A stretch of 64,000 nucleotides of DNA from Methylobacter tundripaludum SV96 (GCF_000190755.2 NZ_JH109153.1:1363872-1427871); one strand, 5' to 3'. Shown: positions 9,144 through 18,869, numbered from the stretch's first letter. Numbers and translations are program-made. Notes: a model not told the origin generated them from the letters alone.

Positions 9144-10532
9144 TCACTGGTATGTTTGGTTTGTCAGTAGATTAATATCCTTGTTTTTTGATTTGGATAC
9201 TATGATTGCTAATACTGGCATATCCAGAGTATTAACAATATCTTCTCGACAACGGATACGTCTATCAAACAGCTCTGCTAAAAATCCAAAACCAATTCCA
9301 AGTATTCCACCCATAACGAATGCTAATACTATATTTAGAAAAACTTTAGGACTGCTAGGTGTTTCTTGTGGAATTGCAGGATTTAAAATTGCAATATCAC
9401 TTTGATTTGATTCTCCCTCTATTCTTGTCTGGCCAAATCGTTGAGTAACTGTGTCCATTGCACGCTGCGCAATTTCAACATCCTTCTTCAACAAAGTCGA
9501 CTCATCCCTGGTTCGATTAAGTTCTAAAACCTTTTGTTTCTGAAGTTCAACTTGTACACGCAATTCTGCTTCACGTTGCTCGGTAATATTTGAACTTCTA
9601 CTTATACTGTTGGCAACGCGTGATATTTCAACTTGAAGTTGGCTTTTTATTTTATTGACCTGGGCCTTAGCTGATTGGTATTGCGGATGATTCTCGCCTA
9701 ACTGTAGCGATATTTCTGCCAGCTTTGATTCAGCGCTCGCAGCATCCAAACGGAGTTTCTGTACTATTGGATTGATGGCGACATCCGGCGATTCTGACGC
9801 GTGATTTCTGGCCGCACTCTGTCTGGATTGAGCATCAATAGCAGCTACCTGAATTTCGCTTAATTGCGAAGATAATTCATTCAAGCGCATAATCTCAACA
9901 TCTGAATTTTGCTCTGGATTGGTAATACCTTTTTCTTGCTGGTACTTGGTCAATCTTGCTTGAGCTTGCTCTAGATTATCTTTTAGAATTATTATTTGTT
10001 TACTAAAATAACCGGCAGCTTTTTGCGCGGGTTCTATTTTCAACTCAATACTTGCTTGTTGGTAGTTATCTGCGAATGAATTCGCGATTATAGCTGCAAA
10101 ATCCGGATCTGGATTACTGAACGTAATTTCTATTACACTACTTTCTTTTGATGGTTTAATAGTCAATTTACTCAGCAATAAATTAGCCAGTAGATTATTT
10201 ATATCTTTTTTACCATTATTCGAAATATGAAAATGCTCTTTCGCCTCCTCGGGTCTTGTAAGTCCCAGTTGGTTAACAACTTTAAGAGCAATATTTCTGC
10301 TTTTTATGATTTCGATTTGAGTTGCCATATACCCAGGCATTAACTGTGCTGGAAATACCATACCTGTTACCGGGTCCATGCCTTTATAGTTCAACAATAA
10401 TGAGGTGGTTGCGCTATAACTTTTAGGCAAAAATATAGTAATAACTGTCGCAGTAAAAACTGTTATAAAACAAGTTACCAATATAATTTTATATCGTGCT
10501 TTTAATATTAATAAAAACTGCAATAAATTCAT
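9144..10532 (-). CDS. epsF: Chain length determinant protein EpsF (Wzz/polysaccharide co-polymerase)
   Basis: 462 residues with a short cytoplasmic start (MNLLQFLLILKARYK), a first membrane span at about 15-35, a long periplasmic part rich in coiled coil (about 170-370, LEQAQARLTKYQQEKG and EAELRVQVELQKQKVLEL), and a second span near 405-425 followed by FDRRIRCREDIVNTLDMPVLAII. The periplasmic proline-rich stretch AIPQETPSSPK before the second span is characteristic of Wzz/EpsF proteins. It forms the inner-membrane partner of the EpsG-like ATPase and EpsE. AGGGATACTT precedes the ATG. The gap to epsE is eight bases, consistent with cotranscription. Confidence 0.92.
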   Translation of the reverse strand: MNLLQFLLILKARYKIILVTCFITVFTATVITIFLPKSYSATTSLLLNYKGMDPVTGMVFPAQLMPGYMATQIEIIKSRNIALKVVNQLGLTRPEEAKEHFHISNNGKKDINNLLANLLLSKLTIKPSKESSVIEITFSNPDPDFAAIIANSFADNYQQASIELKIEPAQKAAGYFSKQIIILKDNLEQAQARLTKYQQEKGITNPEQNSDVEIMRLNELSSQLSEIQVAAIDAQSRQSAARNHASESPDVAINPIVQKLRLDAASAESKLAEISLQLGENHPQYQSAKAQVNKIKSQLQVEISRVANSISRSSNITEQREAELRVQVELQKQKVLELNRTRDESTLLKKDVEIAQRAMDTVTQRFGQTRIEGESNQSDIAILNPAIPQETPSSPKVFLNIVLAFVMGGILGIGFGFLAELFDRRIRCREDIVNTLDMPVLAIIVSKSKNKDINLLTNQTYQ

Positions 10533-10540
10533 AAGTATCC

Positions 10541-11356
10541 CTAAAAAAGGCTTTCTTCCACATAAAGCACATCGTCTGCTTGTATTAAATCCCCAAGTTC
10601 CGGTGATGTTTTATCTATTACACCGCTCTCATCTTTACGATACAGCTTCATATTTCTTTGCGTACCTCGCACAGTAGGTCCGCCACCTTTCGCTAGCGCC
10701 TGAACGACTGTCATATTTCTTTCAACTCGGTAACTGTCCGGATGTTGCACTTCGCCATAAATATAAAAAACCGGCGCACGATGAACGTATATTTGATCTC
10801 CGGCCATCACAAATGTTTCTTCTTCCCCGTCTTTCAACAGAAAGGACTCGGCAATATTGACTTCCTTTTTGAATGCCTTGCCATTTCGAACACCAGTGAC
10901 TACAACCACATCCGAACCATTGGGCAAAGCACCACCCGCGATTGCCAAAGCATCCACTAGATGCATCTTAAATGTTTCAAGCGGGTAACGTCCTGGCTTA
11001 TTGACCATACCCAATACCGCCACTTGATTACCGCGTACCTGTTGTAAAACAATATTGACCTGCGGTTGCTGTACAAAGCCGCCACTACCTAATGCCTGAG
11101 CAATTTTCTGCTCTGCATCTTGGATTGTTTTGCCACCCACATTGACTTCACCTATTAATGGAAAAGTTATAGCGCCACTCTCAGAAACTCGGGTTTCAGT
11201 CGAGAGCTCGGGATTCTGAAAAACATTTATACGTATTGAATCGCCTGTTCCCAGCAAATAATCAACGTTATCGTCGGCACTCGCCACAAGAGAAGATAAA
11301 ATTAAAAATATAACTGTGCTTATCAATACAGGAAATTTAAAAAAATTCTGCTTCAC
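10541..11356 (-). CDS. epsE: Polysaccharide export outer-membrane protein EpsE (Wza-like)
   Basis: The start chosen is a GTG at 11356, because AAAGGA lies seven bases upstream; a longer frame opening at 11386 has no such site. The product is then 271 residues with a signal peptide (MKQNFFKFPVLISTVIFLILSSLVASA). The polysaccharide export (PES) domain DYLLGTGDSIRINVFQNPEL follows, then two SLBB-type modules (QVAVLGMVNKPGRYPL, FYIYGEVQHPDSYRV). There is no lipobox cysteine, so unlike Wza it seems not to be a lipoprotein. It forms the periplasmic/outer-membrane export channel that docks on EpsF. Confidence 0.92.
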   Translation of the reverse strand: MKQNFFKFPVLISTVIFLILSSLVASADDNVDYLLGTGDSIRINVFQNPELSTETRVSESGAITFPLIGEVNVGGKTIQDAEQKIAQALGSGGFVQQPQVNIVLQQVRGNQVAVLGMVNKPGRYPLETFKMHLVDALAIAGGALPNGSDVVVVTGVRNGKAFKKEVNIAESFLLKDGEEETFVMAGDQIYVHRAPVFYIYGEVQHPDSYRVERNMTVVQALAKGGGPTVRGTQRNMKLYRKDESGVIDKTSPELGDLIQADDVLYVEESLF

Positions 11357-11625
11357 AATATTTCCTTTAAAAAAATAATTATGCAATTAAATAGGCAACC
11401 ATTTAAAACCGGCCTCTCCTGATTTAAATAGTTAAATTTTAACTGCCTTGTTTTCTGTTTGTTTGTCATTTCTACTGAGTCGGCTTAGTTAACGGCCTTG
11501 GATCATCTCTTTATGTATAACCCACCAGCCTGGCATCTAAGTGCATAGCAATAAATTAATACCTACTACTTTACACCACTACCATTACGACAAAACATGT
11601 CCATTTTCTGCTGTACATTTATTAA

Positions 11626-12804
11626 TTAGAAAATAAGTTTCCCATTAATACCTGCCATAAAATCAGAATAGGTGGCATCAACAGCATTAGAACCCCTATC
11701 GGTATATTGGGCATTAATACCCAACATCATGGCATTCCGCGGCGCCCAATCAATAGTCATACCATAAGACAAGGAGTTATCCACTCTTTTTAAAGAAGTA
11801 ATAGGCCCGTTACCTAGATAATCTCGTTTGCTGATTTGCCCATTAAGTCCTACAATTATTTTAGATGTTACTGACCAAGTAGGCTTGATTGATAAAGTAT
11901 CAAGAACTGAATAACTGCTATAGTCAGTTTGAAATGAGGATAGTTTCCTTGACAAGTCTATCGTTAAGTTTGTTTTTGACGACATATCCCAAGCATAATT
12001 TATGTCGCCGATGTACCCGGAATAATCTCTTAGGGAGAAAGTTTTATCGGTATGTATATCATATCCAAAAAATGATGATACTCTCGATTTTCCAGTCAGC
12101 GCCCAAAAGGCGTTAAGCACTCCTTCATTTTCAATATACCCTTTTCCAATAAAACTTGCAAAGTTAACAGTTTGATTTTCTGCGTTACTATGCCGTAACT
12201 TTAATGCCACATAGCTGGCAGATGAAAAAGAATACATAATGCCGCTATCGATCATATTTAGCTTGAAACTTGTTTCCGGTAAAAAAGTCTGACTATTTAT
12301 AGAATCCATCATCGTATATCCACCAAGTAAGTGCCAGTTGTTATGTGGCGACCAATCAAAATCGAATCCCTTCGCTTGAGTGGTTCTTATATTTTTCGAA
12401 TCGGTAGTCCTGTAGTCTTGGTAATTGATAATCTCTACTTTTCTGTCTGCCGATAAATTACCTTTTAAACTTGGCGTGACTGACCATAGCCAAGCAGCTT
12501 TATAATTACTTGCATTGAAATCAAGGAATTTGGCATTATTATATTTAGTCAACACATAAGCATAGTCAATTTTAAATGTTTGCAACGAATAGTTTTTATT
12601 AATTTTAAAACCAAGGTCCGTTCTCAATATATTATCCCAACGCTGAGCACCAGCACCTGCCGGCTGGAGTCCGGAAGATAGGCGAAATACATTACTGTCA
12701 TGCTTATAAGTTGATCCTAACACCATATTAAACACATCATTGCTATCCGCTAAAGCCTGACATGTAAATACGTATGAAAAAAAATAACACATAACAAATC
12801 GCAT
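11626..12804 (-). CDS. epsL: EpsL-like outer-membrane beta-barrel protein
   Basis: 392 residues with a signal peptide (MRFVMCYFFSYVFTCQALA) and then alternating beta-strand patterns to the end, closing in GINGKLIF with a terminal phenylalanine as in outer-membrane barrels. The start of the mature part (DVFNMVLGSTYKHDSNVFRL) matches the EpsL family found in Methylobacillus-type eps loci, where it is usually linked with exosortase B. No exosortase is seen in the window. A periplasmic or outer-membrane role in polymer export or modification is likely. No obvious ribosome-binding site precedes the ATG. About 270 bases free of genes separate it from epsE downstream, long enough for a second promoter. 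Confidence 0.75.
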   Translation of the reverse strand: MRFVMCYFFSYVFTCQALADSNDVFNMVLGSTYKHDSNVFRLSSGLQPAGAGAQRWDNILRTDLGFKINKNYSLQTFKIDYAYVLTKYNNAKFLDFNASNYKAAWLWSVTPSLKGNLSADRKVEIINYQDYRTTDSKNIRTTQAKGFDFDWSPHNNWHLLGGYTMMDSINSQTFLPETSFKLNMIDSGIMYSFSSASYVALKLRHSNAENQTVNFASFIGKGYIENEGVLNAFWALTGKSRVSSFFGYDIHTDKTFSLRDYSGYIGDINYAWDMSSKTNLTIDLSRKLSSFQTDYSSYSVLDTLSIKPTWSVTSKIIVGLNGQISKRDYLGNGPITSLKRVDNSLSYGMTIDWAPRNAMMLGINAQYTDRGSNAVDATYSDFMAGINGKLIF

Positions 12805-13015
12805 CAGAAACTTGGTTATTTCCGATTTCTGTGAGTCAAAACGACAGACGGCTTTATTAATATGACACCATAGAGAACAAATTAATGGTAATAGGTTTAA
12901 TTTTAAAATTAAAAAACATTTGTATATTAATCATAGCTATGCATTAAATCTACATTTAATCGCTCACAGAGAAATAGACGATACCCAGAAACTTGACTTA
13001 TATAGCTTCTGCTTA

Positions 13016-13753
13016 TCATGCATTCTTATTTCTATATTTAATACAAAATATTAAAAAAATAATAATATCGTACGTATATCGCTTAAATAATCTTTTAGGC
13101 TCAATACATAATCGGTAAAACCACTCCATCCGAATTTTTCTTATATAATCTGGCGCTCGAGGTTTATCTCCGGCCCAGAAATCAAATAAGGCTCCTACTC
13201 CAGAAATAAATTTTGCGTTCAGTTGTTTGTAATGATCAAGGATCCATTCCTCTTGCTTTGGATTCCCCATAGCAACCAGTACAATATCTGCCCGTGATTC
13301 ATTAATCACATCGACGAGATTATCCATTTTTCTTATACCATCATATCCATCACAACTACCGACAACAACTTGACCCAACTGATGCACAAGGAAATAAGCC
13401 GCTTTGTTTAGCACTTCATGTTGACAACCTAACAAAAAAACGCGCAAAGCCTTACCTGATTGTTCCAGCAAATGTGGCGTAAAGTCTGTGCCGTTGAGGT
13501 TTGACTTGAATTTCCGCTGATGTAATAGCAAAGATGCTATATCCATCCCAACGCCATCATTTACAATGACCACGTCCTCATTGCACATGCGCTTCAATAT
13601 AGGTCTGCATTGAACAATAAAATTAGTATTGGCAAAAAAAAGCACACTTTTTTTCGATGCATCCATTCGTCTAGATATATAGTCGGTCAATACATCATCA
13701 GTTGTATTTAGAACGGGAAAACCAGCCAAAAATAAATAATTTTTATCTGTCAC
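13016..13753 (-). CDS. WecG/TagA/CpsF family glycosyltransferase
   Basis: 245 residues from a GTG with GGAG five bases upstream. Family motifs follow in order: VIVNDGVGMDIASLLL (about residue 65), LNGTDFTPHLLE, LLGCQHEVL, VLVAMGNPKQEEWI and GVGALFDFWAGDKPRAP. The C-terminus MEWFYRLCIEPKRLFKRY is the usual basic, membrane-touching end. Enzymes of this family add ManNAcA, ManNAc or glucuronic-type sugars to the polyprenol-linked first sugar, so this one likely adds the second residue after the EpsB-like priming step. The gene stands between epsB and epsL in the same direction. Confidence 0.92.
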   Translation of the reverse strand: MTDKNYLFLAGFPVLNTTDDVLTDYISRRMDASKKSVLFFANTNFIVQCRPILKRMCNEDVVIVNDGVGMDIASLLLHQRKFKSNLNGTDFTPHLLEQSGKALRVFLLGCQHEVLNKAAYFLVHQLGQVVVGSCDGYDGIRKMDNLVDVINESRADIVLVAMGNPKQEEWILDHYKQLNAKFISGVGALFDFWAGDKPRAPDYIRKIRMEWFYRLCIEPKRLFKRYTYDIIIFLIFCIKYRNKNA

Positions 13754-13894
13754 ATATACTCCACGCCGTCAGGCTTTCGGTTTTTTTATTAAAATAACTG
13801 GAAGTCCAATAGAGAATTTCGCCGATTCTATTTCTTACCCAGGAATCAATACCCGAATAAGTAAATTTATTATGAGAAATCCGTGGGTAAAAGC

Positions 13895-15331
13895 CTAATA
13901 GGCATTTTCATGTAAGAACCCCTTAAATATAGTCATAATAAAAATCTCTATATCCAGCCAAATTGACCATGTGTGAATATATTCCAAATCAGACTTTATT
14001 CGCCCTTCCATTTTATCTAGCGTATCCGTTTCGCCTCTAAATCCTCTGATTTGAGCCAAACCAGTAATACCGGGCTTAACATTATGTCGCAACATATACC
14101 CGCTAATTTGACTGCGATATTCCTCGTTATGAGCAACAGCATGTGGGCGTGGACCAACAATTGACATTCTACCCTGCAATACATTAATAAACTGAGGCAG
14201 TTCATCCAAAGATGACTTTCTAAGAAATTGACCGAACTTTGTGATACGCGGATCGTTTTGAGTTGCCTGGGTCACATCTTGGCCATCTTCGCAAACTCGC
14301 ATGCTTCGAAATTTCCAAACATTAATTTCTTCGCCACGAAAACCATATCTACGCTGAATAAATAAAACAGGACCGGGCGCAGAAAGCTTAATCATTAAAG
14401 CAATCACCAGCATTGGAATAAAAATAACCAATAAAATTGAAGAGGATATAATTAAGTCGAATAATCTTTTAGATAATCCATCGACACCGCCATCATGAGG
14501 CGTATCGAATATTTTAATTACAGGTATTCCATTGAAGTTTTCGAATTTTCCCCCAACAAGATCAAAAGCCACAAGATTAGGCACAAAATGAACAACAACA
14601 GAAGTATCTCGTAGCTCAGAAAGAATAGATTTAATTCTTTTTTCAGATTGCATGGGCAACGTAATGAATATATCTTCAAATTCCTTGTTTTTAGCTTTTT
14701 CAATCAACTCTTTAATATTTCCAATAACATCAACAGAAGCCAATCGTTTATCAGAAAATGGTGCTCTGTCATCAAAAAAACCGGTAAAAGAAAAACCCAT
14801 CCAAGGTTGTTTTATTAAAATATTCTCCAAATCAAGACCCAATGTAGTGGCGCCCAAAATCGCTACTCGGCGTATGTTTTTTTTATTAAGTCTTAGGGCA
14901 CTTAACGCAAGCCTAATAATTAAATGCCAGAAAATGATAACGAACGGGGTTGTCAATAACCACAAGAATATATGGTATTTTTGGGTGTCGTCAAAAACAG
15001 GAAAAAAACTAATAGTCACCATTACAACAAATGCTGAGCAAATCCATGCCGTTATTGTGTTTTTTATTACAAATAAAAATCGCACTCCTCGTGGAATGAG
15101 ATAAAGATTATTTAGTGTTGCAAAAAACTCAAAAACTAAAATTGCAACAAGTAAAATTAAATTCTGTTTACTCTCCAAAAAATAATAAGACGAACGTAAA
15201 AAAGCACTAAACAAGCAAATTATAATTAATATATCAGAAGTCTTGACAAGTGCGACCAGCGCACTCTTGTGTTGCCTAATAAAGCCATTGTTCTTATTAT
15301 TGAAAAGTAATACATTAAAATCATTGAACAT
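13895..15331 (-). CDS. epsB: EpsB-like undecaprenyl-phosphate sugar phosphotransferase (priming enzyme)
   Basis: The ATG at 15331 has AAGGA eight bases upstream and is preferred to a frame opening 18 codons earlier. It gives 478 residues (MFNDFNVLLFNNKNNGF). Four or five N-terminal membrane spans and a Rossmann-like CoA-binding domain (RRVAILGATTLGLDL) are followed by the bacterial sugar transferase domain. That domain holds VLFIQRRYGFRGEEINVWKF, SSLDELPQFINVLQGRMS, IVGPRPHAVAHNEEY and KPGITGLAQIRGFRGET. It should move a hexose-1-phosphate on to undecaprenyl phosphate to start the repeat unit. As the first gene of the minus-strand cluster it probably follows the main eps promoter, which I could not place. 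Confidence 0.92.
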   Translation of the reverse strand: MFNDFNVLLFNNKNNGFIRQHKSALVALVKTSDILIIICLFSAFLRSSYYFLESKQNLILLVAILVFEFFATLNNLYLIPRGVRFLFVIKNTITAWICSAFVVMVTISFFPVFDDTQKYHIFLWLLTTPFVIIFWHLIIRLALSALRLNKKNIRRVAILGATTLGLDLENILIKQPWMGFSFTGFFDDRAPFSDKRLASVDVIGNIKELIEKAKNKEFEDIFITLPMQSEKRIKSILSELRDTSVVVHFVPNLVAFDLVGGKFENFNGIPVIKIFDTPHDGGVDGLSKRLFDLIISSSILLVIFIPMLVIALMIKLSAPGPVLFIQRRYGFRGEEINVWKFRSMRVCEDGQDVTQATQNDPRITKFGQFLRKSSLDELPQFINVLQGRMSIVGPRPHAVAHNEEYRSQISGYMLRHNVKPGITGLAQIRGFRGETDTLDKMEGRIKSDLEYIHTWSIWLDIEIFIMTIFKGFLHENAY

Positions 15332-15502
15332 GGTGTATTTCCTTAAATATTGAAAACCTGCTCCCCATATGAGTAAAAAATACATACTTACATAAGAACT
15401 GAAAATATCTGTTTTTCAAACTCACTCAACCCTTCTTATTTGTTGTATACACAGCTTTAATAGCCCTAAACCATCTCAATACTAAGCCGGCCAATCTAGC
15501 TT

Positions 15503-15682
15503 TCAAGCTAGGTGGGCTGGGTTGTCGTGTATATAACCACGATAATTGCTCATCGTTTGTTGTTCGGCATTTTTCGGTTGCTCTTCATTTTCGTCAAATG
15601 CTTCCGCCGTCCGATTAGTCGCACTGGCGACGCTATCGACAGGCTCATCTGCGAATTTAGCTGCTTTGTCTATAGTTTCCAT
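15503..15682 (-). CDS. Shortened ElaB/YqjD (DUF883)-like small protein
   Basis: A 59-residue frame (METIDKAAKFADEPVDSVAS) has the amphipathic, alanine- and glutamate-rich start of ElaB/YqjD-type proteins and reaches the YIHDNPAH segment, which in relatives (Y-I-R-D-N-P) comes just before a C-terminal glycine-rich membrane anchor. Here a stop follows at once and the anchor is missing, so the protein would not be tethered to the membrane. The stop codon lies inside a small inverted repeat (CTAGCTT/AAGCTAG). It lies directly downstream of a frameshifted BON-domain gene in the same direction. No convincing ribosome-binding site is seen. Likely a decaying gene. Confidence 0.5.
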   Translation of the reverse strand: METIDKAAKFADEPVDSVASATNRTAEAFDENEEQPKNAEQQTMSNYRGYIHDNPAHLA

Positions 15683-15696
15683 GATAGTTTTCTCGC

Positions 15697-16005
15697 TTAT
15701 TTGAGCCGCATGTCATCCTTGACCGGTTTCACACCATTGACACTATGGGCAATCTCAGTTGCTTTTTAATATGGGTACTGGAAGACACAAATCCGCTCAA
15801 TTGAACAATACTCTTAAAAGCTTGAACGTTGATCTCGGCGAACCCTTAAGTAGGGCTCTTCCAATATGGCCGCATTAACCTTGGTGTGACACTATCGTCA
15901 ACATACTCGCCGGTTCCTTCGCATTTGAGTCGATGCACAACCTGCAGCAGTCATTAACGCCAAAACCACAAAAAATGCGGATAAATATCCAATAAGGTGT
16001 TTAAT
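15697..16005 (-). pseudogene. Frameshifted BON-domain lipoprotein remnant
   Basis: Reading the minus strand gives a lipoprotein signal (GYLSAFFVVLALMTAAGCAST) with an intact lipobox. A shift then leads to EGTGEYVDDSV, another to TKVNAAILEEP, another to GFAEINVQAFKSIVQLSGFV, and a last one to ATEIAHSVNGVKPVKDDMRLK with a stop. Joined together these make one BON-domain protein (osmotic-stress, OsmY-like periplasmic family) with at least four frame changes. An ATG is also missing at the expected start (ATT at 16003-16005). Sequencing error could explain one shift but not all. The ElaB/YqjD-like gene just downstream is also damaged. Confidence 0.8.
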
Positions 16006-16715
16006 AACTTAATCTTTATTTAAGGGCTTATTCCAGTTGACTAAAAAATCCTTCAACACTTCTGGACGAAAGGCCTACTGAGATAGGTTCAAAATACAAA
16101 ATCCAAACGGGCTAAGGATTCGCTTAAAAATCTGGTGCTGTCCCAACAACGGTTTACAGGCCTTATGCCAATTATTTAACGACACTTTATCTGCAAAATT
16201 ATCGGGCATCTGTACGGTGCCACACATTAAGAGGCGTTGTTTGTATTCAATGATGAACGGTGAAAACCGTTCATCCCCACAATCATCGCGACCAGCGTTA
16301 CGCACAAATCGCAACGACTGGGTAAAGCTTACATGAACAAGATGAGAGGAAACCTGTTGGTTTGATTAAGATTAGATGAAGATAGGATGATTCACGTTGG
16401 GCTGGATTGTAAATCAGCGCGCAGAAGTTACCACTTTCAGTACCAGCCTCTACCAGCGATTAAAAAATAAACCTTTGAAAACAATATGATAATAATTTTT
16501 ACATTATCAATCATGACGCAGTTTACTGATAAATACTGGGCGCTTATTGACAATAGTGTTCCTCAGAAGAGGGTACGTTAGCCCGGCGCGAACGCCTATA
16601 TTCACAATGTGCTTAGCCGCTGACTGATGAGACATAATAATCGCCATTCTTTACGTTTTTTAATGGCGGCTTATTAACAAAATAAGATCAATTAAAACTT
16701 AACATCTCTAATAAC
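16006..16715. other. Gene-poor stretch with one dubious 79-codon frame
   Basis: Apart from a minus-strand frame at 16075-16314 (MRFVRNAGRDDCGDERFSPF...), nothing here looks coding. That frame has no recognisable motif and meets a TAG after ILNLSQ, and the same frame continues for 21 more sense codons to a TAA at about 16010. It could be the tail of a broken gene. It lies between the BON pseudogene and the ssb terminator. I found no transposase, tRNA or clear promoter in it. Confidence 0.35.
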
Positions 16716-16744
16716 AAGAAAGCCCCAGTAAATGGGGCTTTCTT
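16716..16744 (-). terminator. Rho-independent-type hairpin after ssb
   Basis: A perfect 11-bp stem (AAGAAAGCCCC / GGGGCTTTCTT) with a seven-base loop lies 35 bases beyond the ssb stop. The A/T-rich stem ends give short T runs on both strands, so it could work in both directions. Confidence 0.8.
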
Positions 16745-16778
16745 GGATATACTTTACAAATTATGTCTCAGGTGACTC

Positions 16779-17273
16779 CTAAAACGGAATGTCATCATCG
16801 AAGTCGTCATAATTTGGCGGTGGCGGCGGCATGGAACCGGAACTGCTTTGCGGCGCCGATTGCTGCGGCTGATTGGCCGGTCTTGATGAAGGAGCGGAAT
16901 AGCCGCCCTGCGGCTGCTCGCCGCCAAATTCGGAAGTGCCGCCGCTACGGCTATCCAGCATATTCATGGTGTCGGCAATGATTTCAGTGGTGTAGCGATC
17001 CTGACCGTCTTGACCTTGCCATTTCTGAGTGCGGATACGCCCCTCAATATACGCTTGACTGCCCTTCTTTAAATATTCACCGGCGATTTCAGCTAAACGA
17101 TTATAAAACACCACCCTATGCCATTCGGTTTCTTCCCGGCGCTCACCCGATTGCTTATCTTTCCAGCGTCTGGACGTTGCCAGACGAATTGTCGTAACGG
17201 CACCGCCGCTCGGCATATAACGAACCTCAGGATCGGCGCCAAGCCTTCCTATTAACATCACTTTATTAAGCAT
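16779..17273 (-). CDS. ssb: Single-stranded DNA-binding protein
   Basis: 164 residues. The OB-fold starts [20 protein letters not shown] and continues with [19 protein letters not shown] and [17 protein letters not shown] glycine-, proline- and glutamine-rich linker from about residue 112 leads to the acidic tip DDFDDDIPF, the protein-interaction peptide found in active SSBs. GGGAG lies seven bases before the ATG. It works as a tetramer on single-stranded DNA in replication, repair and recombination. A strong hairpin follows the stop. The divergent-to-uvrA arrangement of enterobacteria is not kept: an MFS transporter and a small membrane protein lie between ssb and uvrA. Confidence 0.97.
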   Translation of the reverse strand: MLNKVMLIGRLGADPEVRYMPSGGAVTTIRLATSRRWKDKQSGERREETEWHRVVFYNRLAEIAGEYLKKGSQAYIEGRIRTQKWQGQDGQDRYTTEIIADTMNMLDSRSGGTSEFGGEQPQGGYSAPSSRPANQPQQSAPQSSSGSMPPPPPNYDDFDDDIPF

Positions 17274-17362
17274 CTATTTCTCCCATTGTTTTCTTCTTGA
17301 GCATTTGTAGAGCTCGCCCTGTGAATGCTCGCCTTTGAGCGGATAGCTCCGCCCCTACCGGA

Positions 17363-18757
17363 TTATGCATTGACGTATTGCGTGATCAATCGTTGTAACT
17401 GGTCTTTATCCAGTTTCTGATTATCAACCTTAAGATAAACCAAGGCTTCCTCATAATGCAGGGTAATTTCCTCTACACCGCTGATTTTAAACATTTCGGC
17501 AATAAATTCATTGGCGCCCTGTTCGCTGAGTTGTTCCAGCGATATAAGCAGGTTTGCCACATACCGGGGGGGCTTCATCCATAAGGACACCACCAACCAG
17601 CTGAATGCGGCAGCGGCGCAAAATAAAAACACCGCCGTGACTCCGAACGCGCCGTTAAACCAGCCGCCCACCAGTCCGCCCATAAAAAGCCCCATGAACT
17701 GCGAACTTGAATAAGCGCCCATGGCCGTGCCTTTCAAGTCAGCCGGTGCCGTCTTCGATATTAAAGAAGGCAGTGTCGCTTCCAGCAGATTAAAGCCGCA
17801 AAAAAACAGCCACAAGAAGCCTATAATTCCGACCAGATTTTGATGAACTGCCGACAAGCCCAATTCAGCCATTATCAGGACCGCGATCGCGCCCAGAAAC
17901 ACCTGCTTCATTTTGCGTTTCTTTTCGGCCAGAATCACGAACGGCACGGCGAACGCCATCGAAATAACGAAAACCGGTAAATAAACCTGCCATTCATGCC
18001 CGGCTATTAATCCCGCCTTCCGCATTAATGAAGGCACCACTACAAAGATAGCCATTAAAATCAGGTGCAAGGTAAAAATGCCGTAATTCAGGCGCAACAG
18101 ATCCGGATTTTTCAGCACCTGCATCGTTTCTTCGGGAACGAACTCCGCATCCCGATGCAATTTGGATTGCTGGGGATCGGGAACGATATAAATAATCGCT
18201 AAAATAGCCAGCAGGGTAAGCACCGCGGTTACCCCAAAAACACTCTGTACACCGCCTAAGCCAGAAATAACAGGCCCGGCTATAATGCCTACGCCAAACG
18301 ATCCGCCGATGCTGATTCCGATAATAGCCATGGCTTTGGTGCGATGAACTTCCTGAGTCAGATCGGCCACCAGGGCCATGATGACGGCCGAAACCGCACC
18401 GGCGCCTTGAAAAGCCCTGCCTATCAAGACCCCGTAAATGGTCGTTGACAGTGCCGCAATCACGCTGCCGATAAAAAACATCACCAAACCGATAATAATG
18501 ATTTTTTTGCGGCCGAAGCGGTCGGATAGCAAACCGAAAGGAATTTGCAAAAGAACCTGGGGCAAGCCGTAAATGCTCATCGCCAGGCCGATCAGCGCAG
18601 GCGTTGAGCCTTCAAGCTGTTCGGCAAATAAGGATAACACCGGCAAAATCATAAACAGTCCCAGCATCCGCAAAGCATAAATGCCTGCCAAAGACCATGT
18701 AGCGCGTTTTTCCGATGAAGTCATCGAACTCGTAATGTCCTGCTGTGTTGTTGCCAA
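17363..18757 (-). CDS. MFS transporter, YajR-like with C-terminal ferredoxin-fold domain
   Basis: A TTG at 18757 is chosen because AAAGGAG lies nine bases ahead; the frame is open to 18790. The product of 464 residues has twelve hydrophobic segments and the MFS loop motif GLLSDRFGRKKIIIIGL between helices 2 and 3. The last 65 residues (LISLEQLSEQGANEFIAEMF ... GVEEITLHYEEALVYLKVD) form a soluble beta-alpha-beta domain like the YAM domain of Escherichia coli YajR. The neighbouring ssb gene has the same partner in several gammaproteobacteria. Substrate is unknown; a drug or metabolite proton antiporter is the best guess. Confidence 0.85.
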   Translation of the reverse strand: MATTQQDITSSMTSSEKRATWSLAGIYALRMLGLFMILPVLSLFAEQLEGSTPALIGLAMSIYGLPQVLLQIPFGLLSDRFGRKKIIIIGLVMFFIGSVIAALSTTIYGVLIGRAFQGAGAVSAVIMALVADLTQEVHRTKAMAIIGISIGGSFGVGIIAGPVISGLGGVQSVFGVTAVLTLLAILAIIYIVPDPQQSKLHRDAEFVPEETMQVLKNPDLLRLNYGIFTLHLILMAIFVVVPSLMRKAGLIAGHEWQVYLPVFVISMAFAVPFVILAEKKRKMKQVFLGAIAVLIMAELGLSAVHQNLVGIIGFLWLFFCGFNLLEATLPSLISKTAPADLKGTAMGAYSSSQFMGLFMGGLVGGWFNGAFGVTAVFLFCAAAAFSWLVVSLWMKPPRYVANLLISLEQLSEQGANEFIAEMFKISGVEEITLHYEEALVYLKVDNQKLDKDQLQRLITQYVNA

Positions 18758-18869
18758 AACCAACGTCTCCTTTTGAACCAGAATTATCAAGAAAAATAAA
18801 ATCAGTTGAGTACAGGCTTTACAATCAGCTGCAAATGCCGGACTAACTCAGTGGTTTATCTCGTTATTT

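Noticed and set aside
12896-12913. 18-base A/T-only palindrome upstream of epsL
   Set aside because: Perfect but made only of A and T in a very AT-rich gap, so chance is a fair explanation; not listed as a regulatory site.
15512-15769. 85-codon plus-strand frame
   Set aside because: It is the antisense of the ElaB/YqjD-like frame and the BON remnant, which explain the sequence better.
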